A stretch of DNA of 64,000 nucleotides, from NCBI RefSeq assembly GCF_009828105.1, contig NZ_WTYQ01000003.1, positions 310,001 to 374,000 on the forward strand, given 5' to 3'. A program made the position numbers and the translations under genes. The notes under the pieces were generated by a model. The model saw only the letters and a program-made list of their open reading frames with translations, searched no databases and had not been told where the DNA came from. Positions 53,968 through 63,402 of this stretch are shown here, in pieces. Each line of letters begins with the position of its first letter. The first letter of the stretch is position 1. Source of the DNA: Altericroceibacterium indicum (GTDB lineage Bacteria > Pseudomonadota > Alphaproteobacteria > Sphingomonadales > Sphingomonadaceae).

Positions 53968-55902
53968 TTAAGCCCGCGCTTCTTCCACGCCTGCGCTGTT
54001 ATGCCGCAAAGCGGATAGCACCGTATCGACGATTTGCGGCGCGTTAAGCCCCGCCTCGTCATATTGCTTGTCCGGTGTATCCTGATCCTGAAAGAGATCA
54101 GGCAGGCGCAACGTGCGGATCTTGAGGCCCGCATCGATCAGGCCTTCATCGCTCGCCAATGTCAGCACATGCGCGCCAAGGCCCCCAATACTGCCTTCTT
54201 CAACCGTGATGATCACTTCATGTGTCGCCATGAGCTTACGGATCAGCGCACTATCGAGCGGCTTGGCAAAGCGCATATCGGCCACGCTGGTAGAAAGCCC
54301 TTTGGCTTCGAGCTGATCGGCAGCCTTGAGACTTTCCGCCAACCGCGTGCCAAGCGATAGAATGGCAACCTTACGACCCTGTTTCTCATCCCCGCGCACC
54401 ATCCGGCCTTTGCCGATTTCAAGCTGCTGAGGCGTTTCAGGAAGTTCAACACCAGTCCCATTCCCACGTGGATAGCGGAAGGCGATCGGGCCGGAATCAT
54501 ACTTCGCGGCGGTGTGGACCATATGGACCAGTTCCGCTTCATCTGCCGCCGCCATCACCACCATATTGGGCAGTGTGGCAAGATAGGTCACGTCAAAACT
54601 ACCCGCATGGGTCGCGCCATCCGCACCGACCAGGCCAGCACGGTCAATCGCGAAGCGCACGGGCAGATTCTGGATCGCCACATCATGCACCACCTGGTCA
54701 AAGGCGCGTTGCAGGAAGGTGGAATAAATCGCACAAAATGGCCGCATACCCTGCGCGGCCAAGCCAGCGGCGAAGGTCACAGCATGTTGTTCAGCAATGC
54801 CAACATCGAAATGCCGTTCAGGAAAGGCGGCGGCGAATTTATCCAGCCCGGTGCCCGTGGGCATGGCCGCCGTAATCGCACAGATCGTGTTGTCCTGCTC
54901 GGCTTCGGACAAAAGAGACTTGGCAAAAACATTGGTGTAGCTTGGTGGACCACCAGCGCTTTTCTTCTGTTCGCCCGTGATAACATCAAACTTTTGAACG
55001 CCGTGATATTTGTCCGCCGCTTCTTCAGCCGGGCCGTAGCCCTTGCCCTTTTGCGTAATGACATGAATCAGGCACGGGCCTTCCGCCGCATCGCGAACAT
55101 TTTCCAACACCGGAATCAGCTGATCGAGATCATGCCCATCAATCGGGCCGACGTAATAAAAGCCCAATTCTTCAAACAGAGTCCCGCCCATGGCCATGCC
55201 GCGGGCATATTCATCCGTTTTGCGCGCCGCGACTTGCAACGGTGCAGGCAAGCGCTTGGCGAATTTCTTAGCCAGATCGCGCAGACCCAGAAAACGCCCA
55301 GAAGACACAAGCCTCGCGAGATAGCTCGACAGACCACCTACCGGCGGTGCAATCGACATATCATTATCATTGAGGATGACGATGAGGCGATTGCCGGCCT
55401 GTTCGGCATTGTTCATCGCTTCATAGGCCATGCCAGCGCTCATCGCGCCATCACCGATCACGGCAATGGCCTTGCCTGGCGTGCCCGCCAGCTTGTTGGC
55501 AACCGCAAAGCCAAGCCCGGCCGAAATCGAAGTGGAACTATGTGCAGCGCCGAAAGGGTCATATTCGCTTTCAGCACGCTTGGTAAAGCCGGACAGGCCC
55601 CCACCCTGACGCAAAGTACGAATACGGTCTCGCCGCCCGGTCAGAATCTTATGGGGATAGGCCTGATGGCCCACGTCCCAGATCAGACGATCATCAGGCG
55701 TGTTGAAAATATAATGGATCGCAACTGTCAGTTCGACAACGCCAAGGCCCGAACCCAAGTGCCCACCGGTCGAACCGACGGCATCAATCATTTCGGTGCG
55801 TAATTCATCCGCCAATTGGCGTAGCTCACTTTTTGGGAGCTTGCGCAGGTCATCAGGCGTATGGACGCGATCGAGAAGCGGAGTAACCGGAGCTTTGGTC
55901 AT
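53968..55902 (-). CDS. dxs: 1-deoxy-D-xylulose-5-phosphate synthase
   Basis: First step of the MEP isoprenoid pathway, joining pyruvate and glyceraldehyde 3-phosphate with thiamine diphosphate. The 644 residues begin [37 protein letters not shown] with ILNDNDMSI is the ThDP/Mg site, [15 protein letters not shown] follows, and the pyrimidine-domain Glu lies in [17 protein letters not shown]. The C-terminal transketolase domain contains [13 protein letters not shown]. It is encoded alone, 79 bp after the Zur-like gene on the same strand; in such bacteria it supplies carotenoids and quinones. Confidence 0.97.
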   Translation of the reverse strand: MTKAPVTPLLDRVHTPDDLRKLPKSELRQLADELRTEMIDAVGSTGGHLGSGLGVVELTVAIHYIFNTPDDRLIWDVGHQAYPHKILTGRRDRIRTLRQGGGLSGFTKRAESEYDPFGAAHSSTSISAGLGFAVANKLAGTPGKAIAVIGDGAMSAGMAYEAMNNAEQAGNRLIVILNDNDMSIAPPVGGLSSYLARLVSSGRFLGLRDLAKKFAKRLPAPLQVAARKTDEYARGMAMGGTLFEELGFYYVGPIDGHDLDQLIPVLENVRDAAEGPCLIHVITQKGKGYGPAEEAADKYHGVQKFDVITGEQKKSAGGPPSYTNVFAKSLLSEAEQDNTICAITAAMPTGTGLDKFAAAFPERHFDVGIAEQHAVTFAAGLAAQGMRPFCAIYSTFLQRAFDQVVHDVAIQNLPVRFAIDRAGLVGADGATHAGSFDVTYLATLPNMVVMAAADEAELVHMVHTAAKYDSGPIAFRYPRGNGTGVELPETPQQLEIGKGRMVRGDEKQGRKVAILSLGTRLAESLKAADQLEAKGLSTSVADMRFAKPLDSALIRKLMATHEVIITVEEGSIGGLGAHVLTLASDEGLIDAGLKIRTLRLPDLFQDQDTPDKQYDEAGLNAPQIVDTVLSALRHNSAGVEEARA

Positions 55903-55981
55903 CCCTTCCGCTTACACTTCCAAAGCGGGCATGTCGATAAATCGCTGCAATCTCATCCAATGTTCTGAAAGCTGATTAATA

Positions 55982-56446
55982 TCAGGTCGTTGCACAATCA
56001 TTACACAATCCGCGTAGTTCAACCACTGGGCGAACATCCGCAAAGCCATGTCGCTGGCCCGCGTCACGCAAAGCATTTGTCAGCGTGTCATCATCAAGAT
56101 GAATCGCAATTCCGCAGTCATCACAGATCAGGAAGATGCAATCATGCTGACAGCCCGGATGGCTGTTGGCGATGTAGGCGTTGGAGCTTTCGATCCGATT
56201 GGCGAGATTGGTTCGCACAAACAGGTCGAGAATCCGGTACACACTGTTAGCGGCCACGCGTTTTCCGCGCTTCTGACCAACCGAATCAGCAATGTCATAG
56301 GCCGAGGCCGGTCGGTCGTGATCGGCAAGCGCTTCAAAAACGTCCGAGCGCATGGCAGTCCATTGCTCACCTGCCTTGGTCAGGACAGATTTCGCTTCTT
56401 CGACGAGCTTGCTGCCCGAATGCTCATGATGTGAATGGCTTGCCAT
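55982..56446 (-). CDS. zur: Fur-family regulator, Zur-like
   Basis: Metal-sensing repressor of 154 residues. The winged helix lies at about residues 20-95 (RSDVFEALADHDRPASAYDI; VAANSVYRILDLFVRTNLAN). The structural zinc site is formed by ICDDCG and GLCNDC; HPGCQHDCIFLICDDCG with two extra Cys and an N-terminal HSHHEHSG favour the zinc-responsive branch over Fur. The regulated genes are not adjacent, and no clear Zur box was found next to it. msrA lies 59 bp upstream on the same strand. Confidence 0.87.
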   Translation of the reverse strand: MASHSHHEHSGSKLVEEAKSVLTKAGEQWTAMRSDVFEALADHDRPASAYDIADSVGQKRGKRVAANSVYRILDLFVRTNLANRIESSNAYIANSHPGCQHDCIFLICDDCGIAIHLDDDTLTNALRDAGQRHGFADVRPVVELRGLCNDCATT

Positions 56447-56505
56447 GGCCCTGATATAGGGCGCCTAAGCGCCCCCGGCAATCATGCGTGTGCCGCTGGT
56501 GTCGT

Positions 56506-57189
56506 TCAGTTGATCACAAAACTCGCACGATACAGTTTGGGGTAGAGCTTTTTCAGTGCGGCAATTTTGGGAGCGTCCCAACGGAGAAAATAGCCATTAT
56601 GCGGATGCTTTATGCCAAAATCCTGATGGTACTGTTCTGCTCTATAGAAGGTCCGGGGATTTTCGATCGGGGTTACGATTCTCGACGGCCATTTACCGCT
56701 CGCCTGCATCTGCTTGAGATACATTCTGGCGACAATACGCTGTTCAGAGCTTTGCGGCACCAGAGCTGAACGATATTGCTTGCCAATATCGGGCCCCTGC
56801 CGGTTGGTCAGTGTAGGGTCAGCGACAACTGAAAAAAAGATCTGCAACAATTGATCATAGCGGACTTTCGATGGGTCATAGACCACTTTCACCGCTTCTG
56901 CATGGCCGGTTCTGCCAGTGCTCACCCTGCCATAGGTTGCATCGGCTCTACTGCCGCCATGATAGCCCGCAATAACGCTTTTCACGCCTTTGACATGGCT
57001 GAAAACCGCTTCAACGCCCCAGAAGCAGCCACCAGCGAAGATGGCAGTCTTAAGACTGGAGCCTTCCTCAGCCTGCCTTTGAGCAACAGGCGCTCGGACG
57101 ATATTTTCAGCAGCATAGGCCTGACCTTGGCAAGCGGCCGCCCCCAAGGCCAGGGAAAGTGCAGCGAAGGCAGTGAACCACCCTCGCAT
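56506..57189 (-). CDS. msrA: Peptide-methionine (S)-S-oxide reductase, exported
   Basis: Reduces methionine-S-sulfoxide. From the ATG at 57189 it has 227 residues with a signal sequence (WFTAFAALSLALGAAA, probable cut after AYA). The catalytic nucleophile is in FAGGCFWGVEAVF; YHGGSRADATYGRVSTGRTGHAEAVKV, FFSVVADPTLTNRQGPDIGKQYRS and ENPRTFYRAEQYHQDF are standard. It should act in the periplasm, like the MsrB encoded at 43.8 kb. Its start lies four bases after the stop of a 32-residue membrane microprotein on the same strand, suggesting coupling. Confidence 0.93.
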   Translation of the reverse strand: MRGWFTAFAALSLALGAAACQGQAYAAENIVRAPVAQRQAEEGSSLKTAIFAGGCFWGVEAVFSHVKGVKSVIAGYHGGSRADATYGRVSTGRTGHAEAVKVVYDPSKVRYDQLLQIFFSVVADPTLTNRQGPDIGKQYRSALVPQSSEQRIVARMYLKQMQASGKWPSRIVTPIENPRTFYRAEQYHQDFGIKHPHNGYFLRWDAPKIAALKKLYPKLYRASFVIN

Positions 57190-57193
57190 CCGC

Positions 57194-57292
57194 TTAGACC
57201 AATTTCGGCAGGATAAAGGCCGCCATTCCAAGCGCAGTAACGCCAAAGCCTACGAAGAAGGCGCGGTACAGGTCTGGCTTAAATAATCCCAT
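57194..57292 (-). CDS. 32-residue membrane microprotein upstream of msrA
   Basis: ATG at 57292 to TAA at 57194. It reads MGLFKPDLYRAFFVG then FGVTALGMAAFILPKLV: a short amphipathic start followed by one hydrophobic helix of about 20 residues with small-residue spacing. GAAGAGAA lies eight bases before the ATG. It is set four bases before msrA, as in a coupled operon. I know no function. Size, ribosome-binding site, membrane helix and packing make it credible. Confidence 0.6.
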   Translation of the reverse strand: MGLFKPDLYRAFFVGFGVTALGMAAFILPKLV

Positions 57293-57373
57293 AAATAATT
57301 CTCTTCACGTCTCGATCCTGTCCCCGCCCCCTCAGATAGGAAGCCGCAGATTGCCCAGCGGTGAATACAGGAC

Positions 57374-57399
57374 GGCCCGTCACGAAGCTGAGACGGGCC
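57374..57399. other. Hairpin between purH and the microprotein/msrA unit
   Basis: GGCCCGTC (57374-57381) pairs exactly with GACGGGCC (57392-57399). It lies about 80 bp after the purH stop on the minus strand; no T run follows. The rest of 57293-57479 shows no gene. Confidence 0.4.
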
Positions 57400-57479
57400 G
57401 AAAGTGGCATGCTTCCTTGCAGGCTCATTTAGCTTTTCGCGCCATCAATTCAATAGCGCGCAATCTTTTTAATCGATGA

Positions 57480-59069
57480 TTAGTGACGGAAGTGCCGCAT
57501 ACCGGTGAAGACCATGGCAAGGCCTGCTTCGTCAGCCGCGGCGATCACTTCATCATCACGCATCGAACCGCCCGGTTGAATCACCGCCGTCGCGCCAGCT
57601 TCAACCGCGGCCAACAAACCGTCAGCGAAGGGGAAGAAAGCGTCCGATGCCACAGCGCTGCCCTGCGTGCGGACAGCATCCCAGCCGTATTTTTCAGCCG
57701 CTTCACGTGCCTTGATGGCCGCGATACGTGCACTGTCGCGCCGGTTCATCTGGCCAGCACCAATGCCAGCAGTTGCGCCATCCTTGGCATAGACGATCGC
57801 ATTGGACTTCACGTGGCGCGCCACAGTCCAGGCAAACAGGCAATCCTGCAGTTCCTGCTCGGTCGGTTCGCGCTTGGTCACGGTTTTGAGAGCAGCGCGT
57901 TCAATCGCGCCATTGTCCCGCGACTGGACTAGCAACCCGCCGGTAATCGGCTTCGTGACAAGACCCGTGCGACGTGGATCGGGCAGATCATCGATCAGCA
58001 ACAAGCGCAGGTTCTTTTTCTTGGCAAAGGCCGCTCTGGCTGCATCATCTGCACCTGGAGCCACCACCACTTCGGTGAAGATTTCGCAGATCGCTTCTGC
58101 CGTCGGACCATCCAGCGGACGGTTGACCGCCACAATGCCGCCAAAGGCCGAAACACTGTCACACGCCAGCGCATCATTCCATGCCTGCAACAGTGTGGGG
58201 GCCTGCGCCACACCGCAAGGGTTGGCATGCTTCACGATGATGACAGCCGGTGCCTGGCCCTTGAACTCTGCACAAAGTTCCAGCGCCGCATCGGCATCAT
58301 TGTAATTATTGTAGCTCAGTTCCTTGCCCTGAACCTGTTCAGCCTGAGCAAGGCCCTGCTCCGTGGAGCCATAGGGCAGATAAATCGCTGCCGATTGATG
58401 CGGGTTTTCACCATAACGCAGTTCAGACAGCTTGGCGGCGCTCAGCGAAAACTGGTCAGGCAGCGCCTGCCCTTGATCGACACCGAGGAAATACCGGCTG
58501 ATGGCTGCATCATAACGCGCCGTGGCAGAATAGGCCTTGGCCGCCATTTTCTTACGGAAATCGTAAGAGGTCGCGCCATTGCGGCTTTCCAGCTCTTCCA
58601 CCAGGTCGCCATAATCGGCGGCATCGGTGACAATGGTAACGAATTTGTGATTTTTCGCAGCAGAGCGGACCATGGATGGGCCACCAATGTCGATATTTTC
58701 GATCACTTCATCACGTTCAGCACCACGCGCCACAGTCGCTTCGAAAGGGTAAAGGTTGACAACCACCAGATCGATCGCGCCGATTTCGTGGTCTACCATG
58801 GAAGCGGCGTGTTCAGGATTGTCCCGCACGGCGAGCAAGCCGCCATGAACGATCGGGTGCAGCGTCTTCACGCGGCCATCCATCATTTCAGGAAAGCCGG
58901 TCAGTTCGGAAATGTCTTTCACGTCCAGCCCGGCATCGCGCAGAGCCTTGGCCGTACCGCCGGTGGAGACCAGCTCAACACCGCGTGCGCTGAGCACTTT
59001 GCCCAGATCCGCCAAACCGCTTTTGTCAGACACCGAAAGAAGTGCCCGCTTGATCGTCACATCACTCAC
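57480..59069 (-). CDS. purH: Bifunctional AICAR formyltransferase / IMP cyclohydrolase
   Basis: Last two steps of IMP synthesis. The 529 residues split into an N-terminal MGS-like cyclohydrolase (about 1-150: [40 protein letters not shown]) and a C-terminal formyltransferase ([28 protein letters not shown] with catalytic Lys-His, [19 protein letters not shown], and the end [14 protein letters not shown]). Complete and of normal length. It lies seven bases after the heparinase-like gene in the run rpe-heparinase-purH. Confidence 0.97.
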   Translation of the reverse strand: MSDVTIKRALLSVSDKSGLADLGKVLSARGVELVSTGGTAKALRDAGLDVKDISELTGFPEMMDGRVKTLHPIVHGGLLAVRDNPEHAASMVDHEIGAIDLVVVNLYPFEATVARGAERDEVIENIDIGGPSMVRSAAKNHKFVTIVTDAADYGDLVEELESRNGATSYDFRKKMAAKAYSATARYDAAISRYFLGVDQGQALPDQFSLSAAKLSELRYGENPHQSAAIYLPYGSTEQGLAQAEQVQGKELSYNNYNDADAALELCAEFKGQAPAVIIVKHANPCGVAQAPTLLQAWNDALACDSVSAFGGIVAVNRPLDGPTAEAICEIFTEVVVAPGADDAARAAFAKKKNLRLLLIDDLPDPRRTGLVTKPITGGLLVQSRDNGAIERAALKTVTKREPTEQELQDCLFAWTVARHVKSNAIVYAKDGATAGIGAGQMNRRDSARIAAIKAREAAEKYGWDAVRTQGSAVASDAFFPFADGLLAAVEAGATAVIQPGGSMRDDEVIAAADEAGLAMVFTGMRHFRH

Positions 59070-59076
59070 GTAAATA

Positions 59077-60933
59077 TCATCCCATCTTTTTCAGCAGCCA
59101 GGAGAAGTTGCCCCCGCCGCGAGAGGCCAGCCCCTGTAGCACCAATTGCTGAATAGGGTGAGCCCTGCCGCTGCCATCGATCCACATGCTCTCCTCAATG
59201 GTGACTTCACCAGAGCCGGAGACAAACTGCCAATAGCTTCCATCGGGCAAAGCGAAACCCACTCCCTTGCGATTTTCCGCAAGTCCCAGCTCAATTCCGG
59301 GGCCAATATGGAATCGCAGCGCATAAGGCACCTTGCCTTTTTGCCCGCGACGCCCTGAAGGCACCAAAAGATCTTCTCCGCGCAATTCTGTTCCATCATC
59401 GCGCAGGATAAGAATGCGGCGATGCACCAGCCCAAAGCGCGAACCATAGCCATCATGGCTCGCTTCAATCCGAGTCGCAGTGCCCTGCTGACTTTCCAGC
59501 AAGCGCCGATCCAGCTCCACCTCTTCCACACCTTTGCCAAGCTTGCCCCGGATCAAAACCGCGGTGGAATTGGCATCATCGAGCACCAATGTGGAATGTG
59601 CGGCAGAAGCCCGGAGGCCCTGTTCCACCCGCACTGGCACTTGCCCGCCCGCAAAAGCAGCTCCGCCACAATTAACGATCAGGCGGTGCCCCCCATGCGA
59701 AAATTCAAACGCCAATGTCGAGGCACAACCATTGCGCGCATGTTTGGCCAATGGCGGGGGCGCTGTATCAAATTGCAGGATGCTGCCTTTGGCAGAGACG
59801 CGCTGATAACCCCATTGGCGCGGATTGCGTAAAGGCCGCGTGCGCACGCCGCTGGCTTCAATCAATTTGCCGAGCTGGCTGCGATCAATCGCGCCAGAAC
59901 CCTGCCAGCAGCCAAGCCCGCCGTCTGAATGCGTCAGCGAGAGAAGCGGTGGCACCAGCATGTTCAACATCGCTTCAAAGGCTTCGGGAAAAGGCAATTG
60001 CACCGCACGATAGCAGGCACGCAAATCTACCAACAACGCAATCAGTTCAATCTGACCCAGCGGGCTGCGTGACAGAACCCCGCCATCTTCACCGACAAAA
60101 TCGCCCAGTGCATGAATGAGGCCAGCCTCTGCAAAAAGGCGGCGTGGTTTGCCATCGGGCAGCAACAGCCCCGCAGCGGCAATCGCACACCAGCCGGCGA
60201 TCTGGCCCAGAAGATCATCGGCACGGTTGACGTTGCGATCCAGCCAGCGGGCCGTTTCTGCCATAATATCCAGCACCCGATTGCGCATCGCCTTGTCCGG
60301 CCCAGACATGATAAGCGGCGCATGGACGAGACAATTGAGCAGCCGGTGCCCAGCATGTTCAACTTTCCACGGCACACCCTTCCCGATTTCGGGGTTGGCA
60401 TTCATCCAGTTGATCAGCAGCCGTTCGCTCGTCTGGATGCATTGTTCACGGGTACCGGATGCACCCAAATCACGCAGCCAGGAAAAGCCATGCATCACCC
60501 GCTCAAATGGCGGGGTGAGCTTGGCGCTTGGAGAAAAATCGAGCTGCGCAATAGGCGCTTTCACACCATAAATCAGGAAGTGCCCTGCCCTGAGCGCCAT
60601 GCCGGCCTGCCGGTCCCCTTCCAGCGGACTTTCGACAGTAGCCAGCAAACGCAGCTTGGCGGGTTTGCGAAAAGGCGCGGCCAGGGTGGAGCCCGGCACA
60701 CCCAGCCGATAGGCAAAGCGCATGAAGCGTTCCGCCGGGCCAATATCAGGTGGAGTGAACTGAGCGACAGAGAGCGAACGGCCCGGCTGGATCAATTCCC
60801 CGCGCGGATCATCATCCTGATCGCTATCACGCAGCAAACCATCTTCATGTAGGCTATCCAGCGGAACGGCCATATCATGAGCAGCCGCGTCCCCTTCCAG
60901 CGCATAGCGCTTCGGGGGAGCGGCCGTGTTCAC
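59077..60933 (-). CDS. Heparinase II/III family protein
   Basis: A 618-residue protein with an N-terminal alpha/alpha toroid (about residues 70-370) and a C-terminal heparinase II/III-like beta domain (about 390-610: [60 protein letters not shown]). No clear signal peptide is seen. Many Alphaproteobacteria keep this gene next to purH; its substrate is unknown, perhaps a surface polysaccharide rather than heparin. The GTG start overlaps the rpe stop (GTGA), and purH follows seven bases after its stop. Confidence 0.87.
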   Translation of the reverse strand: MNTAAPPKRYALEGDAAAHDMAVPLDSLHEDGLLRDSDQDDDPRGELIQPGRSLSVAQFTPPDIGPAERFMRFAYRLGVPGSTLAAPFRKPAKLRLLATVESPLEGDRQAGMALRAGHFLIYGVKAPIAQLDFSPSAKLTPPFERVMHGFSWLRDLGASGTREQCIQTSERLLINWMNANPEIGKGVPWKVEHAGHRLLNCLVHAPLIMSGPDKAMRNRVLDIMAETARWLDRNVNRADDLLGQIAGWCAIAAAGLLLPDGKPRRLFAEAGLIHALGDFVGEDGGVLSRSPLGQIELIALLVDLRACYRAVQLPFPEAFEAMLNMLVPPLLSLTHSDGGLGCWQGSGAIDRSQLGKLIEASGVRTRPLRNPRQWGYQRVSAKGSILQFDTAPPPLAKHARNGCASTLAFEFSHGGHRLIVNCGGAAFAGGQVPVRVEQGLRASAAHSTLVLDDANSTAVLIRGKLGKGVEEVELDRRLLESQQGTATRIEASHDGYGSRFGLVHRRILILRDDGTELRGEDLLVPSGRRGQKGKVPYALRFHIGPGIELGLAENRKGVGFALPDGSYWQFVSGSGEVTIEESMWIDGSGRAHPIQQLVLQGLASRGGGNFSWLLKKMG

Positions 60934-61595
60934 TCAGTTAGGCCTTTGAGCGCAGCGATATTGGCGGCATAACGTTCTGGCCCACCCTTGAAAGTGGCGG
61001 AACCTGCCACCAGCACATCGGCACCAGCATCGACGCATTGTCGCGCCGTTTCCACATTCACACCCCCATCGACTTCGAGGCGAATATCGCGCCCCGCCTT
61101 GTCGATCATCTTCCGCACCGCTTCAATTTTGCGCAGCTGGCTGGAAATGAAGCTTTGCCCGCCAAAACCGGGGTTCACACTCATCACCAGAACCAGATCG
61201 ATATCGTCGATCAGATAATCGAGCATCTTGGCAGGAGTGGCCGGGTTGAGCGAAATGCCCGCCTGTTTACCCAGACCCTTGATCGCCTGCACTGTGCGAT
61301 GGGTATGAGGTCCAGCCTCCGGATGCACCGTGATGATATCCGCGCCGGCATCAGCGAAATCCTTGAGGAAAGAATCCACAGGAGAAATCATCAGATGAAC
61401 ATCGAATGTCTTGTCTGAATGCGGGCGCAGCGCCTTCACCACTGCAGGGCCGATAGTAATGTTGGGCACAAAATGGCCATCCATCACATCAATGTGAATC
61501 CAATCTGCCCCGGCAGCGTCTATTGCCCGCACTTCTTCACCAAGACAGGCGAAATCAGCAGACAGAATTGATGGTGAAATAAGTGGCACGCTCAT
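60930..61595 (-). CDS. rpe: Ribulose-phosphate 3-epimerase
   Basis: Interconverts ribulose 5-phosphate and xylulose 5-phosphate. The 221-residue TIM barrel shows [39 protein letters not shown] (metal His and Asp), [28 protein letters not shown] and [12 protein letters not shown]. All ligands are present. It is first of the rpe-heparinase-purH unit, which joins pentose phosphate and purine supply; the next start overlaps its stop. Confidence 0.96.
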   Translation of the reverse strand: MSVPLISPSILSADFACLGEEVRAIDAAGADWIHIDVMDGHFVPNITIGPAVVKALRPHSDKTFDVHLMISPVDSFLKDFADAGADIITVHPEAGPHTHRTVQAIKGLGKQAGISLNPATPAKMLDYLIDDIDLVLVMSVNPGFGGQSFISSQLRKIEAVRKMIDKAGRDIRLEVDGGVNVETARQCVDAGADVLVAGSATFKGGPERYAANIAALKGLTE

Positions 61596-61942
61596 ACCCC
61601 AGCTTTAAACTCCTGAGAATCATGGAACAAGCTGGATTTGGTCCATTTTCCACATGGTTCTCCTTTCCCCGTGCAAATACCGAGCTGCCTGTTGCCATTT
61701 CACCCCTGCGCGAAGGCTGCTTTGGTGAGACACACCGCCCCTCCCGCCAGATTTTTGGCGGAACAGGCCAGATTATCCTTTCGGCATGGTGACAGGTAAA
61801 TTCAGACGTCATTCACTGCATTTGCGCGATAAAGTGCACGAAAACGGGGTAGATGCATGTCGATAAGATCACTGGATTGGCCAGTGCAGGCATGACATTG
61901 TAACACTCTCCCCGGAACAGAAATATTTGAGGTCTGTAACCG
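61596..61942. other. Intergenic region, rpe / DUF2141
   Basis: About 350 bp between divergent genes. Short frames exist, such as a 56-codon plus-strand frame from 61622, but none has a convincing ribosome-binding site or recognisable sequence. A small CCGCCA/TGGCGG hairpin lies near 61750. Probably promoter DNA for both genes. Confidence 0.5.
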
Positions 61943-62443
61943 ATGATCAAAAGCACCAAATTACGCTCCGCACTGATGGGTATCAGTGCCGTTACGGCTG
62001 TTTCGCTCGGGATGCTGGCCACACCGGCTGCAGCGGCTACCCCACCAGCCAATTGCGAAGGCGAGAAGAGCGATACCTGGGTTCATGTCGTGGTGGAAGG
62101 TGTTCGCAACAGCGACGGCCTGATCGGCGTCACCCTCTATTCAGACGATTCCAGCAAATTTCTCGCCAAGGGCGGATCGCTTTATACGGAGCGTTTCAAA
62201 GCCAAGGCTGGCACCACAAACACCTGCATTTTCGTGCCCAAACCCGGCGTTTATGCGATTGTGGTCTACCATGATGAAAATGGTAACCGGAAGTTTGACC
62301 GGAGCGGCCTCGGCCTGCCTACCGAGGGCTTCGGCTTCACCAATAACCCATCCACGCTCGCAGGTATTCCGACCTTCAGCTCAGTTCGCCTGAATATCGG
62401 CAAGACCAACTTGGGCACGCGGATCAAGCTGCGTTACCCTTGA
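61943..62443 (+). CDS. DUF2141 family exported protein
   Basis: A 166-residue periplasmic or surface protein. Signal peptide MGISAVTAVSLGMLATPAAA. The domain is typical DUF2141: VHVVVEGVRNSDGLIGVTLY, PGVYAIVVYHDENGNRKFD and GLPTEGFGFTNN. The acidic DENGNRKFD loop resembles a calcium-binding loop. In sphingomonads such genes often stand near carotenoid or envelope genes; function is unknown. A strong terminator follows. Confidence 0.9.
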   Translation: MIKSTKLRSALMGISAVTAVSLGMLATPAAAATPPANCEGEKSDTWVHVVVEGVRNSDGLIGVTLYSDDSSKFLAKGGSLYTERFKAKAGTTNTCIFVPKPGVYAIVVYHDENGNRKFDRSGLGLPTEGFGFTNNPSTLAGIPTFSSVRLNIGKTNLGTRIKLRYP

Positions 62444-62467
62444 TCAATGACCGATTGAAAAATGCAG

Positions 62468-62494
62468 AAGGCCCGCAGAAATGCGGGCCTTTTT
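62468..62494 (+). terminator. Terminator after DUF2141 gene
   Basis: AAGGCCCGC (62468-62476), loop AGAAAT, GCGGGCCTT (62483-62491) followed by TTT. Confidence 0.92.
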
Positions 62495-62500
62495 GCTGGC

Positions 62501-63400
62501 CTAATGCTTCCCGGTGCGCCGTTTCTTTGCCCGCCAGACCGATAGCAAGACACCCGGCGCAGCCAGAACAGGATGCTTTTCACGCCAGGGGGTAATCTCC
62601 ACCGGTACGCCGGTATGACGTTCAATCTTCCAGGCAGCATAGCGCGCCGCGCCGTCAAACGTAGTGGAAGCCTTGACCAGCCGAGCCAGATTCAGCGGCT
62701 TGCCCATCCTTTGACGGGTTTTCCACCAGCTGAGAACGCGGCGGCGTTCGGCTACGGGAATTACGATGCTGTAATGCCCATCTTTACGCTGCCAGGGAAT
62801 TCCTGCTTCATTGAGTGCGAGCGGCAATAATCCGTCAAAATGCGCAGCATTTGCATCGAGAATGGAGCGTTCCCGCCCTGGGCTTTCCACTCTGAATTCT
62901 GCCTTATAGGTCGCGCGGAATAAGGCGACCCAATAATCATCTGCCGTGCCATGATCCGGCCCCAGAACCGCTGCCAGCCGCGCGGCCGTAACGGAAGCAT
63001 CGGCAATGGCTTCACGCACATCACGCACTGCCATTTCATCACGCACATAAGCGAGCCCACTGGGCTGGACGAAACGCGCCCATATGGTCGTATCAAGCAA
63101 GCGCCCCGCAGCAGCATCGCGGAATTTAGCCAATGTCATGCTGGCAATCTTGGCGCGCAATAATGTGCCTTCATGCAGCCATTCACGATAGCTCACCCGT
63201 GGCCAGATACCGCTTTCCGCCTTCCCCGGCAGCAGGACATAGAAATCGAGCACACCTTCCAGCGATCCCGTGCGCAGATTGGAACCATAAAACAGCACCG
63301 CCAAGGCACCAGATTCCTGCCCTAGCTTACGGGCGAAAGCACGGATAGCGGCGGGAATATCCCGCTCAAGCCCTGCGGCTATGCGGCTACCCAGGCTCAT
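62501..63400 (-). CDS. Nucleotidyltransferase-like protein, possibly related to Tam41 CDP-DAG synthases
   Basis: About 299 residues from the ATG at 63400; an ATG at 63427 would add nine and overlap the upstream gene. Near residue 40, LAVLFYGSNLRTGSLEGVLDFYVLLPG has the Gly-Ser and later Asp layout of the nucleotidyltransferase fold. The second acidic residue is Tyr, as in single-Asp variants. Later segments (LLRAKIASMTLAKFRDAAAG, GDTTIW-like LLDTTIWARFVQPSGLAYV) do not match a family I can name with certainty. It directly follows a diacylglycerol-kinase-like gene, which makes phosphatidate; a mitochondrial-Tam41-like cytidylyltransferase role is thus an attractive guess, not an established one. 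Confidence 0.45.
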   Translation of the reverse strand: MSLGSRIAAGLERDIPAAIRAFARKLGQESGALAVLFYGSNLRTGSLEGVLDFYVLLPGKAESGIWPRVSYREWLHEGTLLRAKIASMTLAKFRDAAAGRLLDTTIWARFVQPSGLAYVRDEMAVRDVREAIADASVTAARLAAVLGPDHGTADDYWVALFRATYKAEFRVESPGRERSILDANAAHFDGLLPLALNEAGIPWQRKDGHYSIVIPVAERRRVLSWWKTRQRMGKPLNLARLVKASTTFDGAARYAAWKIERHTGVPVEITPWREKHPVLAAPGVLLSVWRAKKRRTGKH

Positions 63401-63402
63401 CG

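Noticed and set aside
54514-55803. 429-codon open frame on the plus strand antisense to dxs
   Set aside because: dxs is certain on the minus strand; the plus-strand frame has no recognisable motif, is rich in His, Arg and Gln as expected from reverse reading of GC-rich coding DNA, and lacks a ribosome-binding site.
61622-61792. 56-codon plus-strand frame between rpe and DUF2141
   Set aside because: No ribosome-binding site, no similarity I recognise, and codon use unlike nearby genes.
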